A DNA stretch of 49,417 bases from NCBI RefSeq assembly GCF_008831285.2, contig NW_022205262.1, forward strand, positions 1 to 49,417, in the 5' to 3' direction. Under the pieces are notes generated by a model. The model was not told where the DNA came from. It saw only the letters and a list, made by a program, of their open reading frames with translations, and did no database searches. A program made the translations under genes and the position numbers. This DNA is from Nymphaea colorata (lineage: Eukaryota; Streptophyta; Magnoliopsida; Nymphaeales; Nymphaeaceae). This document shows positions 33,788 to 44,199 of the stretch, one piece after another. Each line of letters starts with the position of its first letter. Position 1 is the first letter of the stretch.

Positions 33788-34440
33788 ATAATATTTACAT
33801 TTGTACATGTATACATTAGCATATGTGTATATATATTATACGTATGTATAAATATTTATATACAGATATATAGCATATATGTATGTATACTATATATATG
33901 TATAATGTACAAACTTTATAAATATCTATGTGTATGTGCACTATGCAAAGATTATGTTGTTTGTAGGCCTTGCGTCTTAAAGTTCATCGATCTCAAATCA
34001 AATCTCATTCCTTCTAACTTGAGATCAATGATATGTCGATATATATTACATACATGTATTAATATCTATATATAAATATGTACAATGTATAATACCATAT
34101 ATATGTTATGTATGCATTTTATGTATTATATATATTACATTATACAAGTGTATACGCATATTAAACAACACAATATGTACATATATATATGTACATAATA
34201 TATACATTTGTACATATATACATTAGCATATATGTATATATATTATACATATGTATAAATATTTATAGATAGATATATAGCATATATGTATATATATTAT
34301 ATATATGTATGATGTACAAACTTTATAAATATATATGTGTATGTGCACTATGCAAAGATTATGTTGTTTGTAGGCCTTGCGTCTTAAAGTTCATAGATCT
34401 CAGATTAAATCTCGTCCCTTCTAACTTGAGATCAATGCAT
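33605..34440. repeat. ~405-433 bp tandem duplication
   Basis: Copy 1 (about 33605-34030) and copy 2 (about 34038-34437) share GATATATATTACATACAT, TGTATACGCATATTA and the non-repetitive tail CACTATGCAAAGATTATG ... AGGCCTTGCGTCTTAAAG ... CTTGAGATCAATG. CACTATGCAA occurs at 33941 and 34346. The offset falls from 433 to 405 bp because copy 1 carries the expanded (TA)n(TG)16 run that copy 2 lacks. Confidence 0.88.
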
Positions 34441-34463
34441 TTAAAAGATAGTGGTGATCATAA

Positions 34464-34836
34464 GGGGTGTTAGACGGCACTTCAAACTGGAATTAGAATG
34501 AAAACTCTAGTTCTAGTTTCATTTTTAATTTGATAGCTTAGAGTTTTGAGTCTAATTTTGAAAATGATATTTATGACAAAATCACAACTAAAAGTTTAAA
34601 ATTGATGAAATAAAACCATGATGACATGTGCTCAAAGAAAAACGAATAAATTATAAAGTTAAGGAATCATAATTCCACCCCTCAGAATAGAATCACGATT
34701 CCTAAATTTTGATTCAAGAATGAAACTATAATCTTAAAACATAAAATCTTTATTTGAGGATTCAATTCCCATTTCCTCAAAAAAAAGAAAACTTTATTTA
34801 CATAATTATGCAATTCTGGCCTTGTCAAACAACCCA
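34464..34836. mobile_element. Tourist/PIF-Harbinger-like MITE
   Basis: The left end GGGGTGTTAGACGGCA and the reverse-complemented right end TGGGTTGTTTGACAAGGC form an imperfect terminal inverted repeat. TAA precedes the left end (34461-34463) and TAA follows the right end (34837-34839), matching the TWA target duplication of Harbinger/Tourist elements. The 373 bp interior is A+T-rich and non-coding. Confidence 0.6.
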
Positions 34837-34839
34837 TAA

Positions 34840-35370
34840 ACGATCATTTTCAAATCTGCTACTTGCCAAAACAGTAGATTTAAGCTAAATCCTATGTTAA
34901 ACCAGATACAATGATCCAAAAACTGACCGCCATCTAGACACATCTCTCTAATAACATGGCCCCCTTTGATTGGAAGGGTCATTTCCCAGATCCCATCCTT
35001 GTTATGAGATAAACAACTCATAAGTTTGATCTATATCAAATGCAAACAGAGAACCTTTCTATGGTTTGCCACACTGGACCCACTAAGGAAACATTTTCAG
35101 TCCACTGGACCACAACAGATGGAAAAGAAAAGCGAAGAAATGGGTTGACCATATCCAAGTGCAAACATCATATGACGATTTTTGTGTTTTTTTTTGTTGT
35201 ATTTTTTTCTCACATTTCCAAGTCGGATTCAACCTCGCTCGCCTCATCCATACTGTAATATTGGATTGGGGCTCGTCATTGTATTCGACCCTTCCTTTTT
35301 TTTATTTTTGTTTCTTCAGGGCTTGATTTCGGGGAATCAGGTGGAGAACTTGTTTTTCTTTGGGGGTTGA
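34840..35370. other. Unassigned
   Basis: No recognisable coding sequence. A minus-strand frame (35021-34806) runs into the MITE end and is considered chance. T-rich just before the GC-rich island. Confidence 0.4.
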
Positions 35371-35593
35371 ATTGGTGGAATCAGGCGGAGAACTCTCATC
35401 CAAAAGAGGTGCCGGTCGCACCCGAGGGGTGATGTGCCCAACTCAAAGGAATTGGCGCCGTCGTCTTCACGATACCAGCTCCCCTCTAACCCGGCGACCG
35501 GTTCTGTGGAAGATCCGGCACCGGCTGAAACCCCAGCTTCCAATCCAGATGCCGCGGTCGACAAACAGGTCGCGAGGCCACCTCCTTCACCAG
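35371..35593 (+). pseudogene. Exon-like GC-rich island, family unknown
   Basis: A local rise in G+C, with an open frame from 35371 (after a TGA at 35368) through 35593, ending at CACCAG/GTTTGTATCC, a plausible splice donor. The frame translates to a Ser/Pro/Ala-rich acidic segment (SSSRYQLPSNPATGSVEDP, then PAETPASNPDAAVD) resembling a disordered N-terminus. No ATG lies in this frame: an ATG at 35432 is in the next frame and the in-frame codon there is GTG, so a start may have been lost. I do not recognise the gene. It could be the first exon of a decayed gene. Neighbouring sequence downstream looks intronic. Confidence 0.35.
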
Positions 35594-35639
35594 GTTTGTA
35601 TCCCAAGTTCTACATCTGCCACTTGGGAGAATGATAATT

Positions 35640-38600
35640 GTGAAAACCGGCTTTCAGTAATCCTTTTTCCGTTTTGCTTATCGTGGAATAATAGTTTGAT
35701 GAAAAGGACGCCTAATTTGGATTCATCGACTGTATGGGGAAGACTTATATCATAGTATCTACAGGTTATTTACCCAATCCACTTTGTGATTGCTGATCGA
35801 GTACCTTGTTTTTCTGCTTCTCTTGACTTCGGCTTTACATCATGTATTGGGAGGTTTTTAGTGCCACAATTTGGTTAGGTTTCAGTTGTAGGCATCAGGT
35901 GGATCCGTTGCATGTAGTTCTGATTTGATCAACTAACATGGACTGGAGGTCTCTTCAGGGATTTCTGTGTTTATAAAGTATGGTGCCTTCATTTCAATTA
36001 AGTTGTCATGCTCGTCAAGAACGTTAGTGTTGTATGTTGTTGCTGTGGATAGGAAATTTTGGAAGTCTATGCTTGTTTTTGGCAAAACATTTTCCTCAGT
36101 TAGCTTAATCTTTTTTTTCTCTGACCTAGGTTCAAGAGTTTTGAGATTCGCCTCGTCACTTGGTCATGTTTTGCAGGGTAGATGGTGAACTCTAGGGTTA
36201 TCATTTGAAGTCAACGGATGAAAATCAGTTCCCTAAGTGGTGTAGCTTGGTTCAAGCCTTTCGTAGATATCTCAAAGAGGAAGCAAGTCAACATATCATG
36301 CAAAGGAAGGGCAGCATAAGGTCATGGTAAGGAGTAGGTAGATGACATAAATAAAGTCAAGTCCATGACACCTCCATGTATGACGACATTGTGCTTGGAT
36401 GTTTTCTGCTAATGCTTTATTAGTTTGTGGTCAAGAAGATATTTTGCAAAGTCCACATGTAACCAGGGCACAAGACTGATCAACTTTGCTGGATAGTCGT
36501 ACATTTAGAGTCTAACAGAGTCCAATCCCGTAGTTGCCATTATCATGCACTTGATGATTTTACAAAATCCACCACATAGGATTTGTTTATCTCAGGCTTC
36601 CTTTGGGGAAAGATTAGAGCTTAACCTAAACCATTTGTAAAACTTTCAATCAGTTGAGGACTCAAACATTTATGGAAAATCATCACTATTAAACCAACTT
36701 TTCGTATAGAAGTCCTTAGGAGAGTTGGTGAAGTTCATTTTTCTACCCAACCAGCCTGTGCTATTTTGGATTCACCCTCTTCTTTAAAGTAGAATTCCTT
36801 TCTCTTTGGTGATATACCATTTAATGTTAAGAATTTTTGTAAAAGTGATAATTTTTAGTTTTGCTTAAAAACATTTTAAAAGTGTCTTCTCACACAATGA
36901 TGGGCTTTTCTTTATTCTTAGTACCTCCTTGAGAAGAAGGATAAAATTTCAAATTTTTGTTGGCAAAAAATGGAAGAGAAAAATTGAAAAGATTCTGAAT
37001 ATGAGCAGTAAGGAAAGGTCCTGTGAAGTTGAGAAAGTCAAGACTAGGAAATGCTATTGACTCTAGTAATCAAGCATTTGCAAGGATTTAGTAGGAAGAT
37101 ATCTTGAGAGAGAAACCAAAATGCTTTGTAAGATCTTGGTAGGTAGCAAGATGAGAGTTGAGAGGTTGGCTCGGGGCTTGTGTAGTCATTCCTTTGGTTC
37201 AGTAATCAAGAGTATCGGGTAGGCATATAGGTGATTTATGTCTATACCGCGAAGAGAACGACTTAAGAACCTTTGGCTTGTCGAAAACCCACAAGGTGAA
37301 GCGGGTTGGATACGCGACAAAGCTACACATAACCACCAAAGCAGTGGAGTTTCAGAGTAGCCTTTGGGGTGGTGAGGTATTCCCTCAAAGGTGAAGGTTG
37401 GCCTAAAAAAGAAATAAAGAAAAAAAAATTTAAGGCAAAAGCTGAATGCAAGAGAAAGAAAAAAAAAAGAGGAAAAAAAAACAAAAGGTGTTTGCCAAGA
37501 GATGAAAAGCATGAAGGCTGAACTCGCAGGAATTGAATGTGAAAATCTTTGGTAGATGTGCGGTCCTAGGGTCAATATCTTCTCCTATTTTTTATTCCCT
37601 AAGATGCTGAGGATGATTCCTTTATGTTCATATTTTGGAAATTGAAAGGCATCCCTTCTAGAGATTTGATGACATTGATGAGAAATGAATCCTAATGCTT
37701 GTACGGTAGGTGCTATGTGTAAATGAAGGCCATATTATTTGCACAACAAGAGCACTCATGCTTATTAGTTAAATTGATCATTGTTGAACTATTTCAAACT
37801 AAAACTTGACATCTCTAGTCATAGGAGGAACTAACCAGTCTCCTTTGGTCTTGAAATATGTTTGTCATTTCATTCCCAATCCCCTTTGGCCTTGAAAGAT
37901 GTTGGCATTCCATTGCCAAACCATTATTCCATTCATGGTATAGATGAAACACCTCGAACCTAGTCAACTCATGTCGAGTGTGACAAATTTCATTTCTTTG
38001 TCTCAAGAGATGCATATCATTTGGGATAAGTGATTAAGCCTGGCCCATTATTCCATCCTAACCGAGTGTCTACAACATAACCCAGACTTAGGGTTGAGCC
38101 TATCATGGAACACCTCTTATCTCTTTTTAAAAGGACCAATCAATTCTGTAGTCCATTTTGAACTGTGACATTTTTGAAAGGTTCTATCCATCGAAGTTGC
38201 ATAGGTTTTGGGTTTTATGTCCTCAGGTCCTTCATGGTTTTAGATGAACATAATGCTCAGTTTCTTCTATATCATGTTAGTGTCAGATTAGTTTAATAGA
38301 TCCTTTAGCTAGCTATTGCACTTGTCCAGCGGTTAAGGTCATTGGTTTGATTTGTATTCAGTAGGATCCTATTTTGATTTAGTTTGATTATTTATTTTTG
38401 TTGAGTTGGGCAATTGTTTTCTGCTTTAATGGTTTTCTGCATAGTGTCATGTTTAGTTTTACTTTCATTGTAACATGGGTTGTTTAGGTGCTTTAGTGTC
38501 TTAGGTTCTTGGTTTTCCTTTGTCAATGCCTTCACTTGTGTTGCAGACCGACTATCCTTCGGTGCAACGCAGGCCAAATAGGGTTGAAAAAGTCAGCCCA

Positions 38601-39230
38601 TGACAACTTGATTCTTTTGATAAATATAATCTGGTCAAATTCATGGGTGTGTGTAACATTCTGATGGAGTCTTTGAATTGCAAATCATACATTGTTATGA
38701 TACAATCATGTGTTTGCTAACATGGAAGCCTACATTCTAAAAATATGTGAATCTATTTTGTTCATATTGTTCGTATCGAACTCGCTTATAATACAATCAT
38801 GTGTTAATCTACATTTTAAAAATATGCCAAGGCCTCTCTCTAGAGTGGTAGAAAAGTTTTGTTTTCTCAGTTATTTTAGCAGGGAGAAGAATCTGAACTA
38901 CTGGTTGGTTTGAAGAATGGAGGTAATTGTGCTTAAATTACTCTTTGCCTACTGTCATACTCTTTTGACTTTGGTTTTATTCCTCTTTCAATTTCTTGTT
39001 TCTTTCTTTTCTTTTCATAGTGATTATTGTTATTTTGCACAGCTTATTGCTGAGGCAACTTTGGAGGTTCATGCCATAAGTGCCACTGTCCATTTCTCCT
39101 TTGATCATAAATTATTAGTGCAGAATCTAGCACTTCAAGCAAAAAAAAAAAGTGTTCTACAATGATATAATTGAAGTTGTTGAATCTGGTGGATTTCTTA
39201 GTGTGCAATTTCTGGTCACTACTATTTATT
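35640..39230. other. Unassigned; possible retroelement spacer
   Basis: No intact gene seen. 37230-37400 (AACCCACAAGGTGAAGCGGG ... CCTTTGGGGTGGTGAGG) followed by an A/G-rich run at 37410-37485, and ACCGAGTGTCTACAACATAA near 38059, resemble the long non-coding spacers of Tat/Ogre-type gypsy elements as I remember them; this is only an impression. Several AG acceptor-like sites (for example TTGTGTTGCAG ending 38545) hint at gene-derived introns, but I cannot attach exons to a family. Confidence 0.3.
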
Positions 39231-39239
39231 CTTGTTTTA

Positions 39240-39690
39240 GGTGGTAAACATGATGGATGGAAAAATGGATGACTTGAAGCTTCTTTCGATCATATTTAAT
39301 GCAAGCTTTCTATAATGGGCATATTGAAGGAAAAAAAACACAAGTTTACATTATGCAGTTTCTGGATTCATAGATGTCCAAAACATTTGTAGGTTATGCA
39401 AATAGATGGAGGTCCTTAGTTGCACTTCCTTTCTTGTGCTTATAATTTTCTAACCTTTTTCTTTGTTCTTTTTCTACATGCATCTTACTGCTTTCGATAT
39501 TTGAAGGATATGTTTGGTTTAAACAAATCTAAAGCTGAAAGGATTATGCTTGAAGTTTTCTCTGTATTCTACCTTAGACGGCTTTCAAAAGCATTTTCTC
39601 AAGGAGAATTGGAGAGAGCAACTAGAAAAGGAACTTTCCTTCGCAGTGAACTGCATTTTGATCCATTTCATTCATCCGAAGTTTCCTCCA
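39240..39690 (+). pseudogene. TIC110: Tic110 (plastid inner-envelope import protein) fragment
   Basis: Tic110 is a large protein of the chloroplast inner envelope that helps import nuclear-encoded proteins. Two plus-strand pieces match its stromal helical region. The first (39240-39335) follows an acceptor-like TTTTAG and gives GGKHDG, then, one frame over, KMDDLKLL and later NGHIEGKK, which parallel GG.YDGDRKMDDLKLLYRAYV...GGRMEE.K in Tic110. The second (about 39496-39690) gives YLKDMFGLNKSKAERIMLEV, RRLSKAF, GELERA and SELHFDP, paralleling FGL.K.EA..I.LEV...Y...L......GDLEAADSKAAFL..LC.ELHFDP. About 150 bp of intron-like DNA separates them, so the copy is not processed. There is a frameshift in the first piece, and the rest of the ~1000-residue protein is absent. 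The function is lost. Confidence 0.75.
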
Positions 39691-39733
39691 TGTATTTTTG
39701 TAAGGGCATCTTTTGTAATTTTAGAATTGCAGG

Positions 39734-39813
39734 TCAGCCCAACCCCCATGTTTATATGGGGGGATTCAGAGAAGATGCTGTACATGCATAACATGCATAC
39801 AGTGAGACACAGG
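39734..39813 (+). other. Possible orphan exon
   Basis: A short open segment lies between ATTGCAG (ending 39733) and CACAG/GTATTC (about 39814), translating to VSPTPMFIWGDSEKML and onward. The splice-like borders and position between two gene fragments suggest another captured exon. I do not recognise the protein. Confidence 0.25.
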
Positions 39814-40407
39814 TATTCTCTTTCCATGTTTAAAATGTATCATGGCTTGGAACCTCAACGATAATCCATTCTTGCTTTTTCATAATGTTTTTATCTCAAT
39901 ATTGGTCATTGAAATTGTCCTCAAAGCTTACAAATTTTCTAAATGAAATCTTTTATGGTCTGCAGCAATTATTTTGATGACATGTTATTTCAATCATAAG
40001 CTCACTCACACAGTCCCGTCATATATGTTCAACAGTTTCTATTTTTCGTTGTTTAGAGAAAACAAGCAGGGAACTTGCATTGTGCCTGTATCACTAGTTC
40101 TTTCCACACCAAATCTGATCTCTTTCTATAAATTTAAGTGTGACAGGTTGAGCTTTCGCATCAGTGAACTGGTTCTGGCAAGTTCTTTTTTCTTGTACAA
40201 GATTACTTAACACTGCCTCACATGAGCATAATCACTGTCCTCACTTGATTTTGCTGTGATAAGATACATCTCTTAAGATCACATGGACTTCTTGGAATGA
40301 ATTTTAGCTTTTATCCCATGCATTTGATGTGAGTGCTCTGATCAGCACATCTTCATTTGTGTTGAAATCTGGTACTTTTGATCTCTGATATGTATGTTCT
40401 GGTTCAG

Positions 40408-41058
40408 ATGGGAGAAACTTGGTAAGTTCTCTATTTGGATATGACTTCTGGTATCAGCCCTGACACAAGACCATGATTAGTTCATCATGGGGAGCACCAA
40501 AATCTTTTACAAAAGGATTCAGTCTCCAACATGTAGAAGATGGACGTTATGAAGACATCCACATGTATATAGCTGCCCCGATGGTGAACTGAAACAGACT
40601 GGACCTTGGTAACTCAGATCTCCTACCTTTGGAGGTCAGTGTGACAGTGTCAAATATCGTCGCAGGACCCTTCAAAGCCTGTTTTGACTGGACAACCATG
40701 GGTTGGTGGACTCATTCAGAAGCGAAGCCAGATAGTTGCAGTATCTAAACATGGGTTGGAGTCCAAGTTTGATGTTCCTGAAGTAAAAGTGTGTGTTTAA
40801 GTCATTGTTGTTCTTACATATTCTTGCTTTCCTCAGGGAAACAGACTCAGAGGTGGGCCACAAATGATCGGGTTGAACTTGGACGGTAAGAGATTGTAGG
40901 TGACTAACTCACTCTTTAGCACATGGGATCGGCAATTCTATCTAGAGATTTTGGAGGAGGGCTCACATATGCTGCGGATTGACATGGACACAGAGAAGGG
41001 TGGATTGAAGCTGAATCCAAACTTCTTTGTAGATTTTGGGCTTGAACCTGATGGTCCT
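40408..41058 (+). pseudogene. Selenium-binding protein / methanethiol oxidase fragment
   Basis: Plus-strand pieces in order match the C-terminal half of the SELENBP/SBP56 family (methanethiol oxidase). From 40408, just after TTCAG, come WEKLGKF, SLFGYDFWYQP, TMISSSWGAP, FTKGFSLQHVEDG and LDLGNSDLLPLEV, with stops and frameshifts. From 40665 come DPSKPVLTGQPWVGGLIQK and FDVPEV, then a short intron ending TTTCCTCAG at 40836. Exon 40837-41058 gives RLRGGPQMIGLNLDGKRL, stop, [29 protein letters not shown] and [15 protein letters not shown]. The usual ending (LAHEMRYPGGD...) is missing, although ATGAGATGAGA at 41093 may be its remnant. A segment between LPLEV and DPSKP is also missing. The last exon has only one disabling change (TAG where Tyr is expected), suggesting loss of function that is not extremely old. 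The retained intron rules out a processed copy. Confidence 0.9.
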
Positions 41059-41595
41059 ATTTAGGGTTGACTTCGTGGTCATTTGAGAATAAATGAGATG
41101 AGAACGGAAATAAGATGCATATTCAAACTAGAGTGCCCATTATGTTGAAGTATCACATGGGAATTGCTCAAGAAGCACAACACCTTGGATTGTTGGATTA
41201 ATTTGGAGAATTCAAAGAGGTGGCATGTCAACATCGTAGATAAGTTTTTAAATACAAAAGTAGAAGTCTTCGTCGCATGTTCTCCCTCCGTCGCATGTTC
41301 TCCCACCTTCACGGATGAAAAATGTTTCCCATCAAAGAAATGACGGTGAAAATTTTTCCCCTATTCTTTTTTTTGTCCCACACCATCCTTGAAAGAGGAG
41401 AAAAAGATGGATTGGGTTGCGGGCCACTTGAGTACAGAGTCAAGAACGGAATGCAGCGAAACTAGCCCATCCATATCAAGGTATAGTGGACAAGGCTCGA
41501 GCTGTCCAACCCCACCAAAGCACAGATTGAATATTCTGTGGTTACTGCAGGTTCTAACTAGGGGAAAGATTAGTGTTTCAGGACCAGGCTAAGAC

Positions 41596-41976
41596 TCACT
41601 TATAAAATGGCAGTGGCCTGGAGGGCAGTGGAGAACGGGCAAGTGGCCCGGAGGACAGTGGAGAACAGGCAAACGACCGAGGGTGAGAGAGTGAGAGATT
41701 AGAGGATTTTTGGGGGAAAAAGGATGAGGAAGATTTACGACCGAAAAAGAAGCAACATAAAATAGTGCTGGGTGGGTTAGCCTCTGTCTGTGTGTGAAAT
41801 GTGTAAGAGGGTGTTATGTGCCTGCATGACGTTCGCTGCAGATGAGATGCCAAGGTGTAACGGGAATCAATGACAGCGATGAGGGAGACGACGGCACTGA
41901 ATGAGCAAAGGCCAGCCAAAGCACCGGCAGCCGTGGCAGCGGTGGTGGCAGACGCAGGAGGAGGAGGAAGAGACAT
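41596..41976 (-). other. Open frame with Ala-rich hydrophobic N-terminus, unknown
   Basis: A 126-codon frame starts with ATG at 41976-41974. Residues 1-12 are Pro/Ala-rich; residues about 14-38 (AGALAGLCSFSAVVSLIAVI) would make a membrane segment or signal anchor. After residue ~60 the composition becomes irregular. It lies head-to-head with the VAL exon at 42104, so it could be a first exon of the neighbour gene captured along with it. A CTGCAG in the reading (around residue 48) may mark an ancient intron. No family recognised; it may be non-coding. Confidence 0.25.
41613..41672. repeat. 30 bp tandem duplication
   Basis: GTGGCCTGGAGGGCAGTGG and GTGGCCCGGAGGACAGTGG start at 41613 and 41643, each followed by AGAACNGGCAA. 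Two copies, with three differences. Confidence 0.9.
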
Positions 41977-42103
41977 ACACGAGTTAGACTCTTGAAACCG
42001 TCTGCTTCTCCCCTCTTTTCTCGCCCTGCTGGATGATTGATCAAGAAGTTTGCGGTTTTCCTTTTTCTAATCTTGGTGTTGTTACATGTTTTAGTTCGCC
42101 CTA

Positions 42104-44165
42104 CAAATACTCTTTGCGGGGTCAGAGTTTGTTCTAGTTAATTGTTGTTTTCGGTTGGAGGAAATTAAGGTCCGGCGACGTGGCCGAGCTCTGTGACCGC
42201 TGCGAGTATGTTCTTTTTCCTCTGTTTCGTTCTTTTTTTTTTCTGGTCGTTGCCCGGCTTGGAGATCAGCATAAAGAAGACATCTCTGTCGTTCTTGAAA
42301 CACTTTTTTACATCCTCGTTGGGACGATTAAGTTGATGGATGCACAATTAAATTGATGGTTGCTGGAATTTTCTGTGTATAAAATGTTCTCGGGTACAAA
42401 GGATCTTGATTCGCCAGAAATGTGAATTTTATTTTTTTTAAGCTTTTTCTCATTAATAATTTTCGGCAGAATGACAAGTTTGCCGCCTTTGGAATCACAT
42501 GGTTTTCTCTAAGTTGTCACTCTGAAACTGTTAGGACTTTTGAAGGGCTAGATTTAATATTGGATTTGACCCGTCACGACATTTTCCAAACAAATGTACG
42601 TGTTGATATCTACAGATTCATAGATTATATCAGAATTCGAGGCTCCCTTAAGATGATGTCTACTTTTCTCTCTTAAGTTTTATCCTATGCGTTCTCTTGG
42701 GATCTGCACAGGAATGCCCAAATCAATTTATTTTCATATTCTCCAGTAGAATTACATCGGCGTCCGCTTGAAAAAAACATAGATATCTGGCTTTTTCTTT
42801 CTGTGAAATTTTTACGGAGTCTGTATGTGTGGAGTGTACGCCCATGGTGATGATGTGCTGGGTGTCACACATTCGAGCAGATTTGACAAGGAAAGCTATA
42901 CATCTTACTGTGGAAGCCTTCACTTTTCTTTTGGTGCAGAAGTCGATCATTTCTTGGTTATTGAAGCGGTCGTGTGCAGAAAATGTGGTTCCTTTTCCCT
43001 GTTCTAGGCGAATTTTGAAAAGAATGAAGCTTTCTTATTTGTTTAAATGCATGCAGACGGCCTTTTTAATTTTGCATCTAGCCTGTAAAGTGGGACGCCG
43101 TTTTTCCTCTGATGGAATGGAGCATCGGTCGGCTACTCCCTTTTTTGTCGAGTGCTGGAGAGTCGGTTAGACGTCATACTTGTCCCTAATGAACCTTTGC
43201 CTGTCGTAGTGGTGATTGTGAAGAGCTATCTATCACTAGCAGCTATTGGTCACCAGAGAAGAATTCTATCTTCTAGAATTTCATATGCATAGAGGAATGG
43301 GGCTCCTTTGCTGTTGCTAGATTGGATATTACCAAGTTATCACACCATTTGGGGATTTCATGTTACATGTGGATCTATTATATTTTTCCTATTTTTTATG
43401 CTTTTTCTGCAGAGAATTTCGTGAGAATCATTTTCTTTACTGATAGTCCATCTTTGAACCTCTTTTAAAAACTTTATCTCCATGGCGTTAACTTTTTTTT
43501 GGTTTTTTCTTCTTTTCTTTTAATCACTTAGGAAGCAGTAACCAATATTCTGCCACATTATGTTGATAACTCTCTTTTGTTCTTGTAGTTTTGCATATGA
43601 TGAGTAAAGGTTTTGTGACGATTTTTATTTTCATGCTGCTGGTGGAGGAACTGTGAGACGTGTGGAAAGGTTAGAAACTGGGATGTAAACACCAACTCTA
43701 GTTGCCCTATGTTAAAAATATGAAAATGCTCTGATCTACTTCTCATGCATCAAAGTGTAGAAAGTTGAAGAACCTACAAATGGAACTGGCTACACTTTTT
43801 TGATGAATTGCACTAATATCTGTTGTGATGCTTGAGAACACAAGCATCATCTTGTATTCTCTTATTTAGAATGCAGTTAGATACATTCAGGTTCCATTAT
43901 GTCAAAAACTGTAGCCCTAAGTTGTTTTTGGAAAAAAATTTCTTTCCTTAACAAAATGTTTCTTATTCCAGTGTTTACATTGTGGGTGCATCGTTTCATC
44001 TCATACATTCTTGCTCCTGGATGTTGGTGGAATAGAATGCATTTCTTGTGCCAAGACAAGTTCGCTTAATGTAGTAAGCCTTTTAATTGTTGGAAAAAAG
44101 AAGTCTCATGTATATTTTGATGTTACATGATTGCAGCGCATTTGTTGCTTTGGGCTGTATGGTTG
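42104..44165 (+). pseudogene. VAL/HSI2-type B3 repressor, N-terminal exons
   Basis: VAL (HSI2-type) proteins are plant nuclear repressors that silence seed-maturation genes; they start with a small cysteine-rich PHD-like region, then B3, CW and EAR parts. Exon 1 (about 42104-42205) gives NTLCGV, then after a stop and frame change GWRKLRSGDVAELCDRC, ending at a donor GTATGT (42206). Exon 2 (43589-43669) follows TTCTTGTAG and gives FAYDE, stop, RFCDDFYFHAAG, then one frame over WRNCETCGK, ending AAAG/GTTAGA. A weak exon 3 start follows TTGCAG at 44136: R-I-C-C then G-C-M-V after a 4 bp insertion, against RLHCGCIV in the family. This order and the exon ends (after ...CDRC and after ...CGK) fit VAL genes as I recall them. 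B3 and later domains are absent. Two or more stops and frameshifts make it non-functional. Confidence 0.72.
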
Positions 44166-44199
44166 ACTGCTGATTCCACAACTGCCAAATGGATGCAGT

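Larger units (their letters stand above)
32520..34440. repeat. TA/CA-rich microsatellite tract
   Basis: About 1.9 kb of alternating TATATG, TACATA and TATGTA words with very low G+C. Includes pure (AT)15 at 33393-33422 and (TG)16 at 33753-33784 preceded by a TA run. Very long open frames across this tract (one over 350 codons, rich in Tyr and Ile) are artefacts of TAT/ATA codons, not genes. Confidence 0.95.

Noticed and set aside
32783-34075. Long Tyr/Ile-rich open frame of more than 350 codons
   Set aside because: Alternating TATATG text rarely forms stops in one frame. It spans microsatellites and a duplication, and carries no conserved pattern.
37186-37575. 129-codon minus-strand frame rich in Phe and Ser
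   Set aside because: It is the complement of an A/G-rich run at 37410-37485, so it is compositional.
42723-43170. Overlapping open frames between VAL exon 1 and exon 2
   Set aside because: They fall in what should be the intron between two VAL exons, on both strands, with no family signal.
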